From: Anoplopoma fimbria
Taxonomy: Eukaryota > Chordata > Actinopteri > Perciformes > Anoplopomatidae
NCBI RefSeq assembly: GCF_027596085.1
Contig: NC_072450.1
Span: forward strand, 7,755,403 to 7,819,402
DNA length: 64,000 bases
Direction of reading: 5' to 3'
A model generated the notes under the pieces. That model did not search any database, had not been told where the DNA came from, and was given only the letters and a program-made list of their open reading frames with translations. Positions 59,844 through 64,000 of the stretch are shown piece after piece. The translations under genes and the position numbers were made by a program. Position 1 is the first letter of the stretch. Every line of letters starts with the position of its first letter.

Positions 59844-61499
59844 GAGAGTTTTCACTAATGAGCTGACAGCGCTAAGCCACCGGCTCTTTATCTGTCTCAC
59901 TAAAAGACTGAACTTCTCACCTGGATTAAGAGTCACATCTTAATTAACTGAAGGCACGCTGATATACATTTAACAACTCTGAAAACCACTCAACAGCTGC
60001 CTTTAAATGTTCTTGTATCTGAGGAACAAGGTGTAAAATGTGAATAATTTCAAATGACCACGAGGGGGTATAAATATCCTGTATTTTATAGAGAATGATA
60101 TTAAGTACGGAAGCGGAAGAGAGGCAAGTGAGGAAAATTCTCTCCTGTGTTTATGAGTTTATGAAGAACACGTGGAAAGTTTTTGCAAGGAACATATGCT
60201 TCCAGGTGAATTTTGATGAACATAACTTTCTAACACAGATAAAATGTAGCTTGTGTTTAGAGTGCATGGAGAAATAAAAATTCACAAGGAATAAAACATC
60301 AACGCTTCTATTCTATCCATTTCAGTCTCTTGTAGCCAGAATGAGTATTACAACAAAAAATCACTTCATCAAATAAGTCTGAAAAAGAAACAGCAGCCAA
60401 AACTTTTTTTAAACTGTTTTCACAAAAGAGTAATTTAGAAATATAATCCTGGCAAAACCTTTACCACCTGTTTGTGACTCATTAACACAAGATTACAAAA
60501 TAACAAAACAATTTAGATCAGACTCATAAAATGGGTCACATGAATGTTTTTTTCTCACTTGATTCACAGTGCTTCCATATATAAGTCTTTGTCAACTCAA
60601 ATTGAAAAAATACAGTGTTTTTCTGCTTGTCTTTAGTTGTTTTTAAGCCATGAACATTGTGTTGCTTTATCAGTGGGATCTTGTAATTAAGAATAACATC
60701 TGAATTACTCAAAAGCAATGTATCTTAACAGAAATAATGCTTGAGTTAATCTGGATAATTATGAATTAAAAGAAGAAAAACATGAATACATTTTAAGAGA
60801 ATGTTGCTGGTCATTTTTTTAAATGCTTTGAGCAACACAAATGTAATTCCATTCATCTGCATTGTAGAGATGCAGGCAAATGTTGCAAAGGTGAAAATGA
60901 CCAAACAACTGAAAAACATACCTTAACTGTATACATAGCTCGATACCATATATGTTCTTGCTATGTGATTTGGATGAAACGACTCTTTAAACAAATGAAT
61001 AGAATAAACACAGCATTGCTGATGCACCTTCTTATATAAACAACCCTTCACAACACTGATATGAAAATGCAGATTCAAAATGAGGGGACTATGAGAGTAT
61101 AGATCCACGCACACAATAATATTCCTCTCGATCTATTTGTGCATTTTACAAAGGTAATGCTCACGACGGCCCAATTATATTAAACATTAATTCCCAACGC
61201 GTGTCTGGGGTTTGATATACTGACTTCATATACAGTAGTTCTGTGAGGACATGAGCCAGCACACACGCACACAAATACACACACAAACCAACCCCCCTCC
61301 TCCCACATACAATTTGATGACAAATGATGCATGCCTGATTTCTGCTGTGGACTACAGTAAAAAAAACAAAAACCTTTCAAACACATTTAAGGAGCATTCT
61401 GGTCCACATAACAGCATACTATACCACGCATGAGCAATTCTTATTTCCTTTATCTGTCAGTGAGCTATCAAAACATCAAAAAAGGAATGCACACATGTA

Positions 61500-61629
<130 letters not shown>

Positions 61630-61743
61630 CACATCAGGCTGTAAAGCACTGTTTGGTTAATGAATGAATCCAGCTGCGACGCAGGACTCTAATGATTTAA
61701 AGGAGGCACAAACTGCATAAATCAACCCCCCACTCCTACGTAT

Positions 61744-61746
<3 letters not shown>

Positions 61747-61839
<93 letters not shown>
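61747..61839. repeat. (CA)n microsatellite
   Basis: About 46 uninterrupted CA units, 121 bases after the preceding CA tract. Confidence 0.98.
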
Positions 61840-61842
<3 letters not shown>

Positions 61843-62828
61843 CACCACCAACCAACAGATACTGTCTCCACCAAGCCTGTGTAATTTATGCATGAAATGG
61901 GCTCAAACATTCAAGTCCACTGTGACAATTGAGATAAGATGAAACCATTTTCTCGGTCCACTGACAGTTAAGTCAGTCACTCAGTGCTGATTATCAGATT
62001 ACGCCAGGAGGCCACAGAGGAAGTGGATTAATGAAAAAAAAAACATTGTTTTTCACAGGATTCTGTATTCTTTGACCTGCGTTAAAACACACTCTCCTAT
62101 CAACATGGCAGGAAGCAATGCAGCCAGTATTTTGTTTTTCTTTTCAGAAATGGTGACATTAAAAATTGAGAAAGAACAGAAAGAAGTAAATGCATTTTTA
62201 AAGAAATCTGTCACCTCATTAACATCACAAACTTGATATTGGGCAACATATCAACTCTTAATGTTAAGTCAGAATCTAATTAACTGTGTTTAGAGCAGAG
62301 CTGGAGGATTACATCAAATAAGCTGAACACATACATATTACGTTACCAATGCAATAGCAGCAACGGATAGCATCGTGTGATGTGTGATTTATAAATTATT
62401 TTATTGATGAAAAGTTGAAAGGTGCACTGCAGCTAACTGAGGTGCAGAAAAGCAATCAGTCCAACTGAAATCTTCTCATAAGGCTTGTAAAAAATGTATA
62501 GAAGGTTGTTTCATTTTTCATATGGAATACAAATCAAATTTGAAACATTGCTCCCTAGCAGCAGCAGCCAAGGGACACAGAGAGGTGGGCCAACAGACAG
62601 AAATCATCTTTACTTTGGCTTGCAATGATTAGAAACAAATGCAGCTTAGAAAATAGTGTTCAGACTACTCAGAGTTTTCTCATTAACTGGTGCCTGAACT
62701 TGAATAACAAATTTGTGGGCATGTATTCAGGGACGTCTATCACTATGTGTATTTTGATGCAGATCCAGATCCACTTGCAGACCAATGAAAATAACATATA
62801 AAATAATAAAATAGCCTTGGTGGAGATA

Positions 62829-64000
62829 CAGTGGGTACGGAAAGTATTCAGACCCCTTTAAATTTTTCACTCTTTGTTTCATTGCAGCCATTTGCTAAAA
62901 TCGAAAAAGTTCATTTTTTTTTCGCATTAATGTACACTCAGCAACCCATCTTGACAGAAAAAAACAGAAATGTAGAATTTTTTGCAAATTTATTAAAAAA
63001 GAAAAACTGAAATATCACATGGTCATAAGTATTCAGACCCTTTGCTGTGACACTCATATTTAACTCACATGCTGTCCATTTCTTCTGATCCTCCTTGAGA
63101 TGGTTCTACTCCTTCATTGGAGTCCAGCTGTGTTTAATTAAACTGATTGGACTTGATTAGGAAAGGCACACACCTGTCTATATAAGACCTTACAGCTCAC
63201 AGTGCATGTCAGAACAAATGAGAATCATGAGGTCGAAGGAACTGCCCAAGGAGCTCAGAGACAGAATTGTGGCAAGGCACAGATCTGGCCAAGGTTAAAA
63301 AAGAATTTCTGCAGCACTCAAGGTTCCTAAGAGCACAGTGGCCTCCATAATCCTTAAATGGAAGAAGTATGGGATGACCAGAACTCTTCCTAGACCTGGC
63401 CGTCCAGCCAAACTGAGCAATCGTGGGAGAAGAGCCTTGGTGAGAGAGGTAAAGAAGAACCCAAAGATCACTGTGGCTGAGCTCCAGAGATGCAGTAGGG
63501 AGATGGGAGAAAGTTCCACAAAGTCAACTATCACTGCAGCCCTCCACCAGTCGGGGCTTTATGGCAGAGTGGCCCGACGGAAGCCTCTCCTCAGTGCAAG
63601 ACATATGAAAGCCTGCATAGAGTTTGCCAAAAAACACATGGAGGACTCCCAAACTATGAGAAATAAGATTCTCTGGTCTGATGAGACCAAGATTGAACTT
63701 TTTGGCGTTAATTCTAAGCGGTATGTGTGGAGAAAACCAGGCACTGCTCATCACCTGCCCAATACAATCCCAACAGTGAAACATGGTGGTGGCAGCATCA
63801 TGCTATGGGGGTGTTTTTCAGCTGCAGGGACAGGACGACTGGTTGCAATTGAAGGAAAGATGAATGCGGCCAAGTACAGAGATATCCTGGAAGAAAACCT
63901 CCTCCAGAGTGCTCAGGACCTCAGACTGGGCCGAAGGTTCACCTTCCAACAAGACAATGACCCGAAGCACACAGCTAAAATAACAAAGGAGTGGCTTCGG
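62829..64000 (+). mobile_element. Tc1/mariner transposon, cut by window edge
   Basis: After a TA at 62827-62828 the element begins CAGTGGGTACGGAAAGTATT and CAGACCCC, a Tc1-type terminus different from that of the element at 34863. The long left arm includes TTTGCAAATTTATTAAAAAA. The transposase starts at 63227 and the right arm is beyond base 64000. Confidence 0.92.
63227..64000 (+). pseudogene. Tc1 transposase, premature stop at codon 24, 3' end missing
   Basis: ATG at 63227, MRSKELPKELRDRIVARHRS, then GQG and TAA at 63296-63298 where related Tc1 transposases have Tyr-Lys-Arg-Ile-Ser. From 63299 the same frame is open to the window end: KRISAALKVPKSTVASIILK (HTH), LPRPGRPAKLSNRGRRALVR (second HTH/AT-hook-like GRP), [13 protein letters not shown] (first Asp), GGGSIMLWGCFSAAG and FTFQQDNDPKHTAK (second Asp). 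The third catalytic residue (Glu in PDLNPIENLW of the family) is outside the window. The nonsense codon is the only lesion seen. Confidence 0.93.

Overview
The window is nuclear DNA from a ray-finned (teleost) fish. The coding exons match vertebrate proteins. The repeats are also fish-like: Tc1/mariner transposons, a tRNA-derived SINE family, 5'-truncated LINE tails, hAT-, piggyBac- and other TIR elements, and very long CA/GACA/TATG microsatellites. Nothing bacterial, phage or CRISPR-like is present.

Two protein-coding genes are supported, both on the minus strand. (1) trip4 (activating signal cointegrator 1, ASC-1) starts at 54707. Twelve exons can be chained, and the frame is kept exactly across all eleven introns. 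Eleven lie between 54707 and 49503. The twelfth (22704-22602) lies 26.8 kb further downstream, so most of the middle of the window is one trip4 intron. The last, very short coding exon was not found and may lie left of base 1. (2) The last three coding exons of an alpha-7-type neuronal nicotinic acetylcholine receptor gene (chrna7) lie at 59332-59246 (M2), 58845-58736 (M3) and 57481-56939 (cytoplasmic loop and M4). Its upstream exons are beyond base 64000. About 2.2 kb separates the chrna7 stop codon from the trip4 start codon.

Layout: 1-22601 is non-coding (trip4 last intron or 3' flank) with two related copies of a TIR element (about 3.06-4.0 and 4.32-5.33 kb), a hAT-like MITE (7.5-8.0 kb), a TTAA-flanked MITE (9.68-10.21 kb) and a SINE. 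22705-49502 is the giant trip4 intron, holding a nearly intact Tc1 element (34.86-36.44 kb), a LINE fragment running into a minisatellite (42.3-42.97 kb), a decayed ZBED-type hAT transposase (43.56-44.2 kb) and long microsatellites. 49503-54707 is the compact 5' part of trip4, whose first intron carries an AT-rich satellite with strong dyad symmetry. 54708-56938 is intergenic with a TATA-less promoter candidate and a SINE. 56939-64000 is the 3' part of chrna7, whose introns hold another TIR element, a near-perfect hairpin, two long CA tracts and, at the right edge, a second Tc1 element with one nonsense codon.

I found no gene system that is clearly new. The most unusual observations are a 31-bp LINE insertion flanked by a 33-bp target duplication, a Tc1 end fragment between 171-bp direct repeats inside an older element, the dyad satellite in trip4 intron 1, the 56-nt hairpin in chrna7, and the extreme split of the trip4 ASCH domain across a 27-kb intron. 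Gene calls rest on remembered family sequences and splice-frame consistency; no database search was run.
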